From NCBI RefSeq assembly GCF_000247815.1, contig NC_021684.1, forward strand, positions 11,329,162 to 11,393,161: a DNA stretch of 64,000 nucleotides. Reading direction: 5' to 3'. The notes beneath the pieces are model-generated. The model searched no databases. It was not told the origin of the DNA and saw nothing but the letters and a program-made list of their open reading frames with translations. Shown here piece after piece: positions 21,025 to 35,325 of the stretch. The DNA comes from Ficedula albicollis. Lineage: Eukaryota; Chordata; Aves; Passeriformes; Muscicapidae. The position numbers were made by a program, and so were the translations under genes. How positions within the stretch are numbered: the stretch's first letter is position 1; each line of letters starts with the position of its first letter.

Positions 21025-21111
21025 GCCCCGGCCCGTAGTACTATATCCCTATAAACCCTCACATGACGGGCCCGCCGCGCCGAGGGAGGCCCGGGAGAGG
21101 CTCGGCCGCGT
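20930..21111 (-). promoter_or_regulatory. KLF15: KLF15 core promoter in a CpG-rich block
   Basis: On the minus strand, TTTATAGGGATATAG (21041-21055) is TATA-like. Immediately upstream of it is TCATGTGA (21059-21066), an E-box of the M-box/MiT-TFE type. Downstream are several GGCGGG GC boxes (on either strand) in a CpG-dense stretch. The promoter is cut off at 21112 by an artificial run of 287 G, so upstream elements are missing from this assembly. Confidence 0.6.
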
Positions 21112-21512
<401 letters not shown>

Positions 21513-21577
21513 TGGGATGTGCAGTCCTGGGAGTGAACTGTCCTGGGAGTGAGTGTCCATCCGGACCTGTGGCCACA

Positions 21578-21843
21578 GGATGAGGGGCAATGGTTTTGAA
21601 CTGAAAGGAGGTTGGTTTGGATTCGGTCTATAGGAAGAAAGTTTTACAATGAGGGTGATGAAACACCGGAACAGGTTGCTCAGGGAGCTGGTTGATGCCC
21701 CATCCCTGGAAACATTCCAGGTCAGGTTGGACCGGGCTCTGAGCAATTTGATCGGGTTGAAAACGTCACTGCTCCCTACAGGGAATTGGCCTAGGTGGCC
21801 TGTTCATGTCCCTTGCAACCCACACTGTTCTTTGAGTCTGTAA
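21578..21843 (+). mobile_element. CR1 LINE, 3' end fragment
   Basis: Contains the diagnostic 3' part of chicken-repeat-1: TACAATGAGGGTGATGAAAC, then CCGGAACAGGTTGCTCAGG, CCCCATCCCTGGAAACATTC, GGTTGGACCGGGCTCTGAGC and a terminal CTTGCAACCCACACTGTTCT. It is 5'-truncated, as most CR1 copies are. It has no coding potential. Confidence 0.92.
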
Positions 21844-22011
21844 GTGTGCAAGCCCCTGGACATCTCCTGGAGATAAGCCAGTCCCTGGGGAGTGTGAGGA
21901 GTCCCACGCCCTCCCTCCTGCCCCACACCTGCACACCTGCCCTCTTCCTGCCTGCCAAAGCTTGATGGGGGCATTTCCAGCATGCTAGAAAGTATTGGGA
22001 TGTGTGTCCCA

Positions 22012-22877
<866 letters not shown>

Positions 22878-23026
22878 NNNNNNNNNNNNNNNNNNNNNNN
22901 NNNNNNNNNNNNNNNNNNNNNNNNNNNNNNNNNNNNNNNNNNNNNNNNNNNNNNNNNNNNNNNNNNNNNNNNNNNNNNNNNNNNNNNNNNNNNNNNNNNN
23001 NNNNNNNNNNNNNNNNNNNNNNNNNN
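22878..23026. other. Assembly gap (149 N)
   Basis: Unknown bases. The same 68-base sequence ends the left contig and starts the right one, so the contigs probably overlap and the gap may have no real content. Confidence 0.95.
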
Positions 23027-23094
23027 TCGCTGTAGTTTTTAATATAAACACACATAATAATTTATATATACGCATATACATACATATATACACA
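23027..23094. repeat. Second copy of the 68-base gap flank
   Basis: Identical to 22810-22877. It continues into CAAACACACTATAGG, which is presumably the true continuation of the locus. Confidence 0.9.
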
Positions 23095-23384
23095 AACACA
23101 CTATAGGCAGTACGTGGTTTGGATCAGGATCTATGTTCAGCTCCTGCAGAGGAAGCTCACAGTGGGGCCAGCTGCAGCAGCAGTCATTGAGCATTTTTCT
23201 GCTCAATCAGTGGTTTTTCAAATTCAGTTTTTCCTTTTTCTAGATTTCCTGGGAAGGTGCAGCCTGGGATATCAGAATGCAGTCCTATGACAACAGGTCT
23301 GTGCACACTTTTTTGAGAGCACATGGGACAGCACTCCATTCCTTCTCCCCACAGTAGGCCTTGCTGTCCTGCAGGGAAAATGAA

Positions 23385-23475
23385 GCATTATTCTCATTTT
23401 ATGGAAAACTGAGGCACAGAGGATCAAACAAAAGGTCTGTGGCAGAACAAAGATGCAGCCTCCTCTCTTTTCAAA
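23385..23475 (+). repeat. MIR-like SINE relic
   Basis: TTATTCTCATTTTATGGAAA, then ACTGAGGCACAGAGGATCAA, then GGCAGAACAAAGATGCAGCC matches the MIR core order ('cccattttacagatgaggaaactgaggcacagagaggtt ... agtggcagagc'). Confidence 0.6.
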
Positions 23476-26400
23476 TCCAGCTCAATTTAAACTCGCAAAA
23501 ATATCCTCCATCTGCATTTCTTCAGAGTTGCCAGTAACACATCCCACAGCCTGGCAAACATGAGCCCATCTCTTCCCAAGAGGACATTCCACCTCGACAA
23601 GTCCTGGCTGGGCAGCAGCAAAGGGGTGACCCTACAGGTGCTCCTTCATCCCCCTGGGGACAGCCAAAGGACCTGGGGGTGCTCAGGGCTCTGCTCTCAT
23701 GCACAGACCTCATTCTTCTTCTCCACATTGTCTCCATGAATAATGCATGAATACATGCTCATCAAAATTCTAGATACTATATTTATACAAATACATCAGG
23801 GCCAAATTCTGCATTAGTGTAACTTCACTGACGTAAAAGGGATTGCGTTGGTAAAAATGTTGGCCTATTTTTACCCAAAATAGATGCTTGGCAAACCTAG
23901 ATTTACTGCTTTTTCTCAATTAAAGCCCCTTTGTTTCCTGAGTAGGTGAAGTTTAGTGTGATTTAGCAATGCAAAGGACATGAAATTTAGATACAGCTAA
24001 AATCTAAGCCCTCAAGGCCAGGCTTTAATGGAATTTGAATTGTTTGCTGTACGTGTACAAAATTCCCTTTGTAATGTTTTTTACATGAAAACAACCAAAA
24101 GTTGCAATCTTAATTCTATCATCTTTATAACCTACCAGAACACTGGGATGTGTTAGAAGTTTCTCTAACTTGCATTTTTCTGCTTGCAAAAGGCAGTGTC
24201 TTCTTATTTTAGTCACAGTAGTTCTGAACTTTGTGTAAATTGCTAGAGATGGCAGTGAAGTCCCATATTTACCTTATGTGGAATTAAAGGTGTTTTCCCC
24301 GTTCTGCTTTTTAAGTTTCATCCGTTTTACTGGGCCCACAAGCTTTTCACTTCCCTAAAAGCAGCGCTGCAGGCTGGGTCCTTTGCCCAGGGTGCAGCTG
24401 CAGGGCTGGAGGCCCTGAGGCTGGACATAGGAAGGTGAGAAGTTTTCAGTGGGCTCAAGCAGATCCCAAAATGTGCTGCTGTGGGAGGGGATGCACAGAC
24501 ACCATCCCTTGTGCCAGCACTTCCCCCTGTGTGTGGCTGCATGTCATGATGGAGGAGGGATCTGATACCTTTTCATATCTGAAGAACCCTAGTGAGCATC
24601 TCAGCCTTTCAATAGTGCTGTGAGGTGAAAGCAATGGAAAATATCAGGAAAGTGTAACTAATCTGTATTTCTCCCTGAGATTACCCCGTGGGGAAAAAAA
24701 ACAACCAAACCATATTAGAAATGCAGGCAGGCAGTGCACAGTGCCTGGGAAGCAGGTCCAGAGCATGCAGAATGAGCCCTGACCAAGCTCAGTCACACAC
24801 AGAGTGACAAGTTGTGGATGCACCAAACCTTGTGCATATTCCAGATCCCCTTGGCTGTGCACACAGAATCCATGGGAAACTTCAGCACAGCCCTTGTGTG
24901 CAGGCTCAGTGCGTGTGCCTTCAGCATTCCTGGGTGTCCAGAACTCTTGTAGAAATTGCTGCCCTGACCAGTACATCAGTACACCCTGCACAAATATCCA
25001 AAGCCCTCTTTTTCTGCCCAGGCAAAATTTCTAGACAGAGACAAAGGACATGTTAAAACCAAACAAACAGGATATACAATGGCACAGGTTCTGATGTCTC
25101 ACTACAGCAATAACCTGACACCTTACAACAGAGAGTAATTGGAAAATGCACAGAAGTTGCTGCATTCTAAAATGCCAATCTGGGGTTGTCCTTGCTGAAT
25201 CATCCCCACAGATTCATCCATTACAGCATTTTTCCTGAGAAAAGATTTTAACAGACAAATTTCCTTTCTCAGCAAGACCATATTTTGTTATCCATGAGTC
25301 TGCTGGGAGTGCCTTGAGCTGCAGATGTGGTTTTGAGGTCTGCAGGCACATTTTGGGGCTTAAACCCAAAACCGAAGATGACAAGCTGCAGTGGGAGGTG
25401 GCGGCCTCTGAGCTGACTCAGCCACTTTTCCATCCCTCCGTGATCTCTGAATGCACTTCTCAAGCTGTGAACTGGTTAATTCTTCTGAGCCCCATGACAC
25501 TGAAAGCAAGCTGACACACATCTAAGTTTTGCTTGAGGCTTTGGAAACACTACAAGCCTTTATTAACAGCAGGGGAAATGCACAGATCTAGACAAATATA
25601 ATTACTTCTGATCCCTCTTTTCTGCCAGCTTTTCATGAGAACCAGCAATGACTGTTGGGCTGGGACAAGATTTTGGGAATGAATTTTTGTGCATCTGTGA
25701 CTGATGTCACATCAGTGTCCTTCATTTGGTACTGCAGCACAACTGAGCCCTAGTTCCATGCTATGAAATACATCTGGATTTTCCTAACCCATCCTTTTTG
25801 TGCATCACTAAGAAATTTCCTTCCCTTTTGTCACCTCTTCAACAACTCCTTTGAAAATCTATTGTTACTTCTGTCCCTTCATATTATTTGGGCATTTCCA
25901 TTCTCTCTTTTGTCACCCTTCAGGAGAGAACTTCAGTAAAGCTGATTGCCCTGCTCAGATAGCTTTTCTGGTATTAGCACAGCCCAGTCAAACACTGGGG
26001 ATAACACAGAGTCCTTTTAACTGGCTTTTTTCTTATGGCTGTGTGCTAAAGATCTAGTCAGGAAAGGCAGATAAACCTCAGCATTCAAGCTTTTAAATAT
26101 TTTCCTGAAGATATTAATAGCCGTGCTTTATAAAGTCAAAGAGGAGCCATAGCTGAGCTATTAATGAGTTGTTCTGTGCCACATAGCACAGAGCCATTAA
26201 AGGTGGGAAAGGCAGCAAGGGGTTCCTCCACACCACACTTGGCATTTCATACCTAAGAATTGCCTGGCTCTGCTCATACTCTGCCTTTCCATACCCTGCT
26301 CCACAGAGGCTGACTTTTCCTGCCTCGGATTTTCTCCTCTTGTGTATGTTGCTTGCACAGTTCTGTGTTACAAATTAGTTCTCATTTTTCAGGGGACTTG

Positions 26401-29400
26401 AAGGGAAAGTGTTTGAACTTCATGGACAGGCAAAAAGAGGGAATGTGTCACACTGGGAGAGCTGTCTTTAGAAGTCACCTGTGATATTTCTGCCTCAGCC
26501 CTTGCTATTCCCCATTTACTGCAGCAACCAACTATTAGTAATCTGATGAGCTAACCAGCCACCTGACAAAACAAGGATCAGTCAGGCTGAATCGATTATT
26601 CACACATTTCCATCTGATTTACAAATCAAGGTTGCTCTTTTTCCAATTAAAAAAAAAGCAAAAATAATCAAGCAGAGTAAAATAAAAATAAAAATGAAGT
26701 TCAAATTCTATTTGTTGGCTTTGTGTGTTATCTGGGTTTTTTTTTTCAGTTTTTTTAAATTAGTCTTCTGCAGATGGAACCTTTCCATGTGCCACAAAGC
26801 CCATGGTCACATCCAGCTGGGCTCTACTGGGCTTTCAGCACCATAACAGTTACATGGGGACAGAGGGAACAAAAAAGCCTGTCAGACTCTCCAGTAATGT
26901 GATGATCACGTTAACTTAGCAGTCCTTGACACTCACAGATAAGGACTGTAAGTTCTCTCGTATTACAGAAATATTGACACAAAGAATATGTTTATCCCTG
27001 GTTGTGTCTCTGCAGGACAAGGTGGAAACAGCAACAACGATCTGAGGACTTAATTTCTTTGGCCTTGCCAGGGCATCTGTGCTGCAGGGCCAACAGTATA
27101 TTGATTTTTGGGTTTTTTCTTCCCTCCACTGGTTTGGAAATTATGTTGTCTTTTCAAGTCAGAATCATAGGTTCAGGGGAAGATAAATTGGAAGAAACTC
27201 ATTTTAGGATTTTTTATGCTATTACGCTTTTGACTGTTAAAGACAGTGGGGGAACCTGGGGAGAGTTTCTGATTTTCTCCCAAGCTTTCTGCTCATTAAT
27301 ATACTGAAATAGAAAATATTAGCTGACCTTCTGGCTGCATTTCTCTAGGCCATCTTTGGCCAGGTCCAGCTCCAACTTGGGGTTTCCATGTGCAACCCCT
27401 GCACTTTAATCTGGCAAAAGAGCTGAGCTGGTCCTGCTGACATCCGAGGGAATCAGGCCAGGCTCTACAGGGACAGGAGTGTTCTGAGTGTGTGATGCAC
27501 AAGTTATCCCATCACTGCCTCCCCTGCCTTGTGGCAAGGTGGAGCCAAGGGCTGGGGCTCGGCTCCCTAACCCTGATCCTGAAGCTGCCCAGCAGCTGAT
27601 GGAACACACATTGCAAGGGGTTCAGAGCAAGGGGCACAACCCAGCCCAAGCCACCCCTCCCGAGAGTGACTCAGGGACAGGCAGGTCTGTAAATGGGACA
27701 AAACCCACTGACTTACCTGGAGGAGATTCTCAACCCACTTCTGCTCATCCAGCTTTAGAAAAGCAAAATACACTGGAAGATGTTGAGGAAGATTTGGGGT
27801 TGGATGGACGCTGGCTCCAGCTCAGGAGTGGATCTGAGATAAACTGTGTTCCCCTGCCCTCTCCTGGAAGGAATACGCCAGGGACGAGTGCGTTTGTGCA
27901 GGATCCTTGTGCAGTGGCTCCAGGAGCTGGTGAGAGGAGATGTGGTTTTGAAGACAGTGTTTACAGAACTGAACAGCTCTGACCATGCTGTGTCCACCGT
28001 GCATTGCCAACACCACGTCTGTCAGACACTGGCACACCTCTGGAGAATGTGGATGTCTTCAAGGAAGAGCTGCCTGCCTGTCTGGCCATTTGCACTGAGT
28101 TGGGAAACAGTGAGAGTGACTCAACCGAGGGCATTCATAGCCTCTCGCTCACCCTAAATAGCAAACACAAAGCCTACATGCAAACACAATGACGTTGGCT
28201 CGGGTCACAGCTGGAGCCAGGTCAGAAATGCAGCACCATGGCACCAGCAGACAGAGCTGCTGCTGGTACCAGTGCAGAGCAGCTGGGACCCCATCCCTCG
28301 GCCAGGGACATGGTGAGAGCCCAGCAGGGAGTCAGCTCAGTCTCCTTGGAAGCTGTAGAGTAGAGAAAGCAGGGAAGTCCTCAAAATCGGGAAGATCCAG
28401 GTCTGGTGCCTGGTCCTGACCCTTCAGCTGTGGTGTTGCTGTTACTGCTCCAGGCACACAGTTCAATGAATATGACCCATTTACATAGATTCACATCCAG
28501 ACTTATTTGGAGATTTTGAAAAGCTTCCTGCCTCTCCAGAGACACTGGAATTGCGTTCTTCTGTTTTTCCAAACATCAAACAGCCAAAGCAATACTAGTC
28601 CTCTCCTACAAAGGGCTGATTAGCCAGCCACTGCTGTTGAGATAATAATGGGAGCAATGAACCACAAAAGCCAAGTGCAGAAACTCTTTAAATATCTCTG
28701 GTTCAGGAGTTACAGCACAGGACTGTGGATCAGGAGCTCTGAAATGGCAGAACCAACCACATGTGCACTAGATAAACTCACAAGTGTCTCACATGCTTCA
28801 AGATTTCTTTGTAGTTGTGTTCCACCAGGTCTTTCTAAACCCAGCAAAGAGTTATGCAAAGAGGTATCTCTGACATGTTGGTAGGTAAATCACCTCCTTC
28901 CAGCTGGGGTGCTCTCAACCCAGCATTGTAGACAGGCTCTGAGCAAAGGTTGGGGGGGACATGATCTTTTCAACCTTGACTGACTGCTCTGTCTTCATGA
29001 TGGGGGAGTCTCTGAGAGCAAAACAGACCCCACCTAATATCTTGACCAGTTCCACAACTGTTTATTCCCAGCTCCACCCAAACATAAGCCCTGTTTGCTG
29101 GGTTTGCAGTACTTTTAGCATCTCTTTACCCTCCCCTTCACCCTCTTATCAAAGAGGTGAACTTCAATAAAGTAGTTCCAGCTGCCTTAAAAAGTGAGGT
29201 TTGTATTTCCGGCTTCAACACAGGGTTAAAACCAATGTTTCTGTTCATCACAGAAATAAATGTTAAATGGAAGTTGAGTTATATCTCTCCTGTGACTAAT
29301 GTTCTAGCTTGTTTTCCAAAGTTAATTCTTCATACGCTTTTTTCCCCCTCTTGTTCCTTTTTACATTTATCCAGACTCCTGTGTTCCCACGGGACTAATT

Positions 29401-31911
29401 ACCCACTCAGCAGTTACTCTGAAGTCCAATTGTGATAGCTGGCAAAACTCTGCTCTTCTATGCAAGCTTTTAAAATATTTCCTCAATTTATTTCAAATAG
29501 CACCACTCTCCGGAGCTTCTCCCCAGTTTTTGTTGCCCTGGACTGAGATTTGTTTTGCTGCCGTTGAGAGCTGACTGCTTTGTTTATCTCAGGGCAGATA
29601 TTCTCAGCAGAATAATTAATAATAAAAAACAGACAAAAAACCCCAAGCAACTGGATCGCTCATATCAAAAATTATCCATTGTGATGCAATCTTCTATTTT
29701 CTCATCTAGTGGGTCCTTAGTAGCAATGTAAGCAATGAAAAACCACTGATTCAGACCTGGATTATTCTGTCTCAAAATACAGATGTGATCATAGTGTTTC
29801 CATTCACATCCACCTTATATTGTTTAAAAGTTTGGGGGAAAATTAATTACATATCCAGCAATCTAAAGATGCCCATTTTCTTACTCTGTAGGTGATTGTG
29901 AGCAAAGTATTTACCCCTGATGGTGTTACAAGCAATAATGGAGAGCTAAATTCAGATTACTGGCATATATTTTTTCCCCACAAACACTGCTTGAGAGGAA
30001 AAATATGTCCCTGCCCAATTCTGCAACTATTTAAATGTCTATATCGCCAGAAGTGACTCACCTCACCTCCCTGCTCTGCGGTTTCATCTCCAGTTCCTTA
30101 AGGATAATAATCTTGGCAAAGCACAATACAGAACAAACTGATGTTCATAAAATGATTTCAAGTGCCTGCTGAAGAAAATATAGAAAAAAGATTATGAGAA
30201 GGCCTTTTTCTCAGGATATCTGAATTGTGCTAGAGGCAGAGGGAATATGGCAGCTTTTATGGGAAGAGCCTGTAATTGTTGAACTGGGGAGAAAATCACA
30301 TCTTATTGAGTGGCTTACTTCTTCCACAACCTCTACTTAATGACACACTGGTTCTTTTTTTCCCCCTAGGGAAAAGAGATCTCTAAATCACTGCAAATCA
30401 CCCAGTTTTTGTCCAAGTGGTCCTGAGTTCTGTCTGCTGTAGAGGCTGACACAGCTACTAACCTCAGCTCTAAAGCCAGTTTACCCCAATGACCAAGCCA
30501 CATTTGGGTGGTTTTGCAGAAGCTTGCATTTGATGGTGACCCTCCTGTGGATTTCTGTAGGCAGTTGGGTTTCCCTGGATACCATTAGGGCTCCTGGCCA
30601 TCAGCAAGCAGCATCTCTCTCACTGCAGTGAGGCATTGATCATACAGACCTGTCAGAGGCAGAGGAAGTTCACTGTGGTAGTTCCCTTTGGAATTCTGTC
30701 TAAATATCACAGGCCCCAAGGTAAATACCAGCCCATTTCTGCCCTGAAAAGTGGGAAACATTGACACACGAGCCCTTCTCCTCACAGCCTTGGTAACACA
30801 ACCACTCAAGGAAAATGCTTTTCTTTTACACCTAGGAATAAACTAGTTATCTCTATTAGAGAAGACAGAAAGGATGTTGTTTCTGGAATGTCAAGTCCTT
30901 CACTTTTAGCGTGCAAAGTCTGTTATATTTACAATAATTTGCTGATGGGACCCATGGCAAACCAACACAGCAGCACCAGTTCTAACCAGGGGTTTCACTG
31001 GTGGGCTTAGCAGATGCTAATGAAATCAATTGCAAACTCTGGATCTTTTTAGCAGAATTGACTTGGTAATAAAATATCTAATTTCAAGATTTGTCTCAGT
31101 CGTATTTCCAGCTCAAAGTTGCAGATTTTTAAAGATACCTTACCTTTGTACCTAAATGTTAAAAACCAATCTCTCCCATTTTTTAAGGCTAGCAATACTT
31201 TAATAGCTTCCTACATCTTACAGTTATTTCATGAGTCAATAAAAATATTCCTACTAATGTTACAGAGTCTTTTTTCAGTTTGCCCAGCTCATACCCTACA
31301 TGTGGCCACATCCTGGGAGCAGCTACCACCAGCAGCCCTGAGCTGGCTGAAGGAGAGGATGCACAGCCACAGGCACACTGGAACTCCTCCTGCTGGAGTG
31401 ACAGCTTGGAAAACCTCAGTATTTCCAAAATCCCAGGTTGGGAGCTGTTCTTAATCTGTCATCAGCTTTTTAAGAAGAATCTAAGAACTGTCTGGGCATT
31501 CATATGAAAATTGAAAACATCAAACACTCCTTCCTTCCCCCTGACCTTTGTGCAGAGCTGTCAGAATGGACCATGGCTCTGGCCAGCACACAGCTGGTGA
31601 TCAGGAGCAGCATTTCATGGAGCTCAGGCTGGATGCAGCCCACTCTAGGCACTCCAGGCTGGGTCTGGCAGATGTGGAATGTCAGCAGTGCCCCAGCAGC
31701 TGGCAGGGCTGGTGAGGCACAGGCAATGCTGGCATTGGTGCCAGCAGGTCACTGGGAATCACTCCCTGTCACACCCCTGCCCTCCTCAGCCCCCAGAGTG
31801 CAGAGCCTGGGGGAATCCTGCCCCAGGGATGTGCCAGTCCCCTCCTTCCCTGTGGCAATGCTCAGTGTGTGTGCCACCCCGTGTCACCACGGCTTGCTGG
31901 GTACTGCTGAG

Positions 31912-32130
31912 GCTGCTGCTGCCTTCAGCAGCCCTGCACACAGCATCCAAAATAGCAGCACATGGATAACTCCTGTCCTGTGCTGCTGCTGCCTTCATCA
32001 GCCCTGCACACAGCATCCGAAATAACAGCACATGGATAACTGCTGTCCTGTGCTGTGCTGCCTTCAGCAGCCCTGCACACAGCATCCAAAATAGTAGCAC
32101 ATGGATAACTCCTGTCCTGTACTGCTGCTG
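31912..32130 (+). repeat. Minisatellite, 70-bp unit, three copies
   Basis: Three tandem copies starting at about 31921, 31991 and 32060 (periods 70 and 69). Each contains GCCCTGCACACAGCATCC and AGCACATGGATAACT. Copies differ at only a few positions, which suggests recent expansion. Confidence 0.92.
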
Positions 32131-35100
32131 CTCAGTGCCACCCAGACAGGTGCCAGGTCACACTCAGGGATTTACTGATACCCTCTGCTCTGCTGGCTGC
32201 TGCAGCTCTGTGACAAATGGCATTTTTTTGTGCCAGCCTGTGTCCCAGGCACGGGAAAGGCTGTGAGTTTTTTATCTGCCCACAGGTCAACAATGGAGGA
32301 TGCTCCTTGTAAAATCAAGTCCCGTTTGCTTCCAGTCAGGGGTTTCTAGAGAAGCAGGAATTCCCAAGGAAGCCCTAGGTGTGTGAGCAGATCTCCACCG
32401 CACAAAGTGACAGGGGCCACTGTGCTGGCATTTGGTGACAGGTTATTGCCACTGTGGCAGTTATTGCAGTGGTGGCAGTGCCTGGCCAGGCTGCCAGCTG
32501 CAGGGAGAGGACAGGATTGCATCCTTTGACGTCATTGCAGTGGGATCCAGCTCAGACATCTGTCCCAGCAGAGATTGCACGTGGCCCCCCAGAGAACAGA
32601 CAGGTTGTGCAATGCCAGAACAGGCTCCACTGAGGGACTGGGCACATTCCTGCCCCCAGCAGTCAGCACCACCAGGACCAGCCTGAGCTGGGTGGGAATG
32701 GAGTCTGGCAATGAAATCGGTACAAGTCTGCTCAAAAACCTCTTTAATAATTTGCCTCCAGGCAAAAACATTTTAAAAGAGAGGGGATATCACCATGGAG
32801 CAGCAAAATGATGGACAAAAGATATATTTACCCTCACAGCCAGGGCTCTTTGCATGGGTTAAAGGAGAGGGTTTCAATAATTCCTGTTCGTTTTCTTTTC
32901 TTTTGGGGGCACTGCTTAATTCAAATGAGTTTGGTGAAGAGAAATAAGAGCTACAGATACCCCAGGGACCCATCAGTTGGCATGAGTGTGTGGAGATGTT
33001 TAGGCCTTGTCCAGGCAAGAGAATCAAAATAAATTCATGGGAAGCCAGAAGATGGTGATGATTTTGGAAGTGGTGGGAGGGAAAAAATCAGAGCACACAG
33101 AAGAGTTCCAATCCAGCCAAAGGAACTGGGCAGAGGCAGGAACACAGAAAGCCCCAGGACAGCCCCAGAATGCTTGGGGCAAATGGTTCAGTGCTGAACC
33201 ATTCAGTGTGGGATGTCATCTCCAAGGAGGATGCTAAGGGCCAACATTTCTGTCCAGACAGTACAAGTGAAGAAACAGAGGAACCACTGTTAAAGTTGGG
33301 CCAGAGAATCGAGAGAGCTGGAGGCTTCTCAGCAGAGGAATGAGAGCTCTGCTGCTGCCATGACAGGCTGAGCTGGTGGAGCTCCAGCAGGGTGGGACAG
33401 AGCCAGAGCAGGAGCAGCACCAGTGTGAGCCCAGTGTGGCCCAGCTTTGCTGGAAACCAGCCACGGCCATCAGAGCCCCACGGGCCAGATGAATCCTCAT
33501 AACATACCAGCCAGCAGGAAAACTCCAGCGACCCAAACAAGAGGTGCAAAAGGAATAGAAATGCTGAAAAGCAATCACCTTGAGCAGAGGCTCCTGGGCC
33601 ACACTGGAAGGCAGCTCCTGCCTGGGACGGGGCCAGCACGAGGACTTGGCATTTCTCAACCATCTTTTGAAGCCCAGTGAGACCCAGGCAGGAGACAAGA
33701 AGTTTTGTCAGCTCAATAACTGCTGCCTCCTCCTCCCTCACACCCCCTTTCCAGAGGAAAATGTGCCAGGAGCCTTCTTTGGCTGCCTCTGAGCCTGCAG
33801 ACCTGCTGAGGAGCCACGGGCTGCTCCAAGTGGCTGCCTTGAGCAGCCACACGTTGATGGAACTGCAGGATTTACCCCCTGGAAAGAGATCAAGCTGTGA
33901 CCCAGGATGAGAAGAGCATGAAATCCCAGGTCTAACAGATTGTATGGAGAGTGGAAGGTAAATCAGGCAAACTGCTGGAGGCTTCACTGGGCTTGGCCCA
34001 AAGCAATGCTGTGTATTCAAACACAGAAACTCAGAACAATTTGAAAGACCTTCAGTTAGGAACATCTGCTGTAACAAAACATGGGTTATTGTAGTGATAG
34101 AGCTCTTTGATTCACCATTTAGCAGTGTCAAAAGCAGAAAATTACTAACAAGATGCTAGAAGAAGTATCAATAAAATAAATAAGTCTTTTAACTAATCCC
34201 TTGAGCATGGTTTAGCCATAGGCCATGCTTAGAAAGCATTGGAAAGTCTACAGGAAACTAAATATGAAAATAACAGAAGTCTAAAGTCTAAACACTCTTT
34301 TTTTACAAGACTCTTTCCCACAGCCACTGCTGATCTGAACAGCCTGAACGAGCTCCATTAGATTTTATCAGGGAAGCTTTAAAAGTGGGAACTGGCAAAA
34401 GGGCCCGGATCTGAAGGACAGGAATCAGATGCTTTCTCTTCAGGATACAGTCTAGGGAAATTTGAATCAGTAAATGTAACACACACGTGGCAGACCACTG
34501 GAGAGGGTCAGCCTGTTTTCCACACCTGGATGGTGTTCTGCTGCTATATCAAAAGGGTTCACAGTAAGACAGAGGCTGCCAACCTCAGCAGGAACCAAAG
34601 CTGTTCCAAACCCAGGTAATTTACCTTGGCCATGCTGCTGCTGACAGGGGAAAAGCCATGAGCAGGCAGGGAGCAGAGTCCCTGCTGAGTCAGCCAGTGC
34701 CCAGGCCCCCAGAGCTGCTCCTCTGTGCTGGGCTGACCAGGTTTGCCAGCCTTGCACAACCCTTGGGGAGATGGGGTGAGGAGGGGAACTATTGCAATGG
34801 GTACCTGAATGCATCAGAACCTCTCAGCAGCAGGAATAGCTCTCGTCTCTATGCCTGACTCAGCCTCACAGGATTGCAAAATCCCTGCCCATATCAAATG
34901 CAGGTGGTAGGATTTCTAATTTAGAAGCTGCTTTGGAACAAGAACAGAGAAGGCATTCAAGGCTGATGGCTTAACCTGGCACAAGTCTGCATTCAGCCAG
35001 GGGAGATCATTGCCATGCCCCAAAGAAATTCCCATTGGAGGCTCTGAGAACCATTGCCCCATTCTCCACAGGGGAAAGTCTGGACTCAGGACACACCTTA

Positions 35101-35294
35101 CGTCTCTGGGGCATGAAGGCAGAGTTAGCAGCCACAAAGAAGAACTCAAGGAGCCACAAACCTGCCCTCTGTGCCGATGCAGCAATGCTAATGCTCTCTG
35201 CAGACAGCTGAGCTGCAAACACAGCTCTGGGCACTACGAGGGAACAGCTGTACTAGGGCAGAGCCGTGCCCAGCACCGGGGAGCACCTCAGGAG

Positions 35295-35325
35295 TGGGGC
35301 GGGATGGGATGGGATGGGATGGGCT
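35295..35325 (+). repeat. GGGAT pentanucleotide repeat
   Basis: Four tandem GGGAT units in a purine-rich stretch. The unit differs from the telomere repeat TTAGGG. Confidence 0.8.

Noticed and set aside
35295..35325. Interstitial telomere repeat
   Set aside because: The unit is GGGAT rather than TTAGGG, and only about four copies are present.
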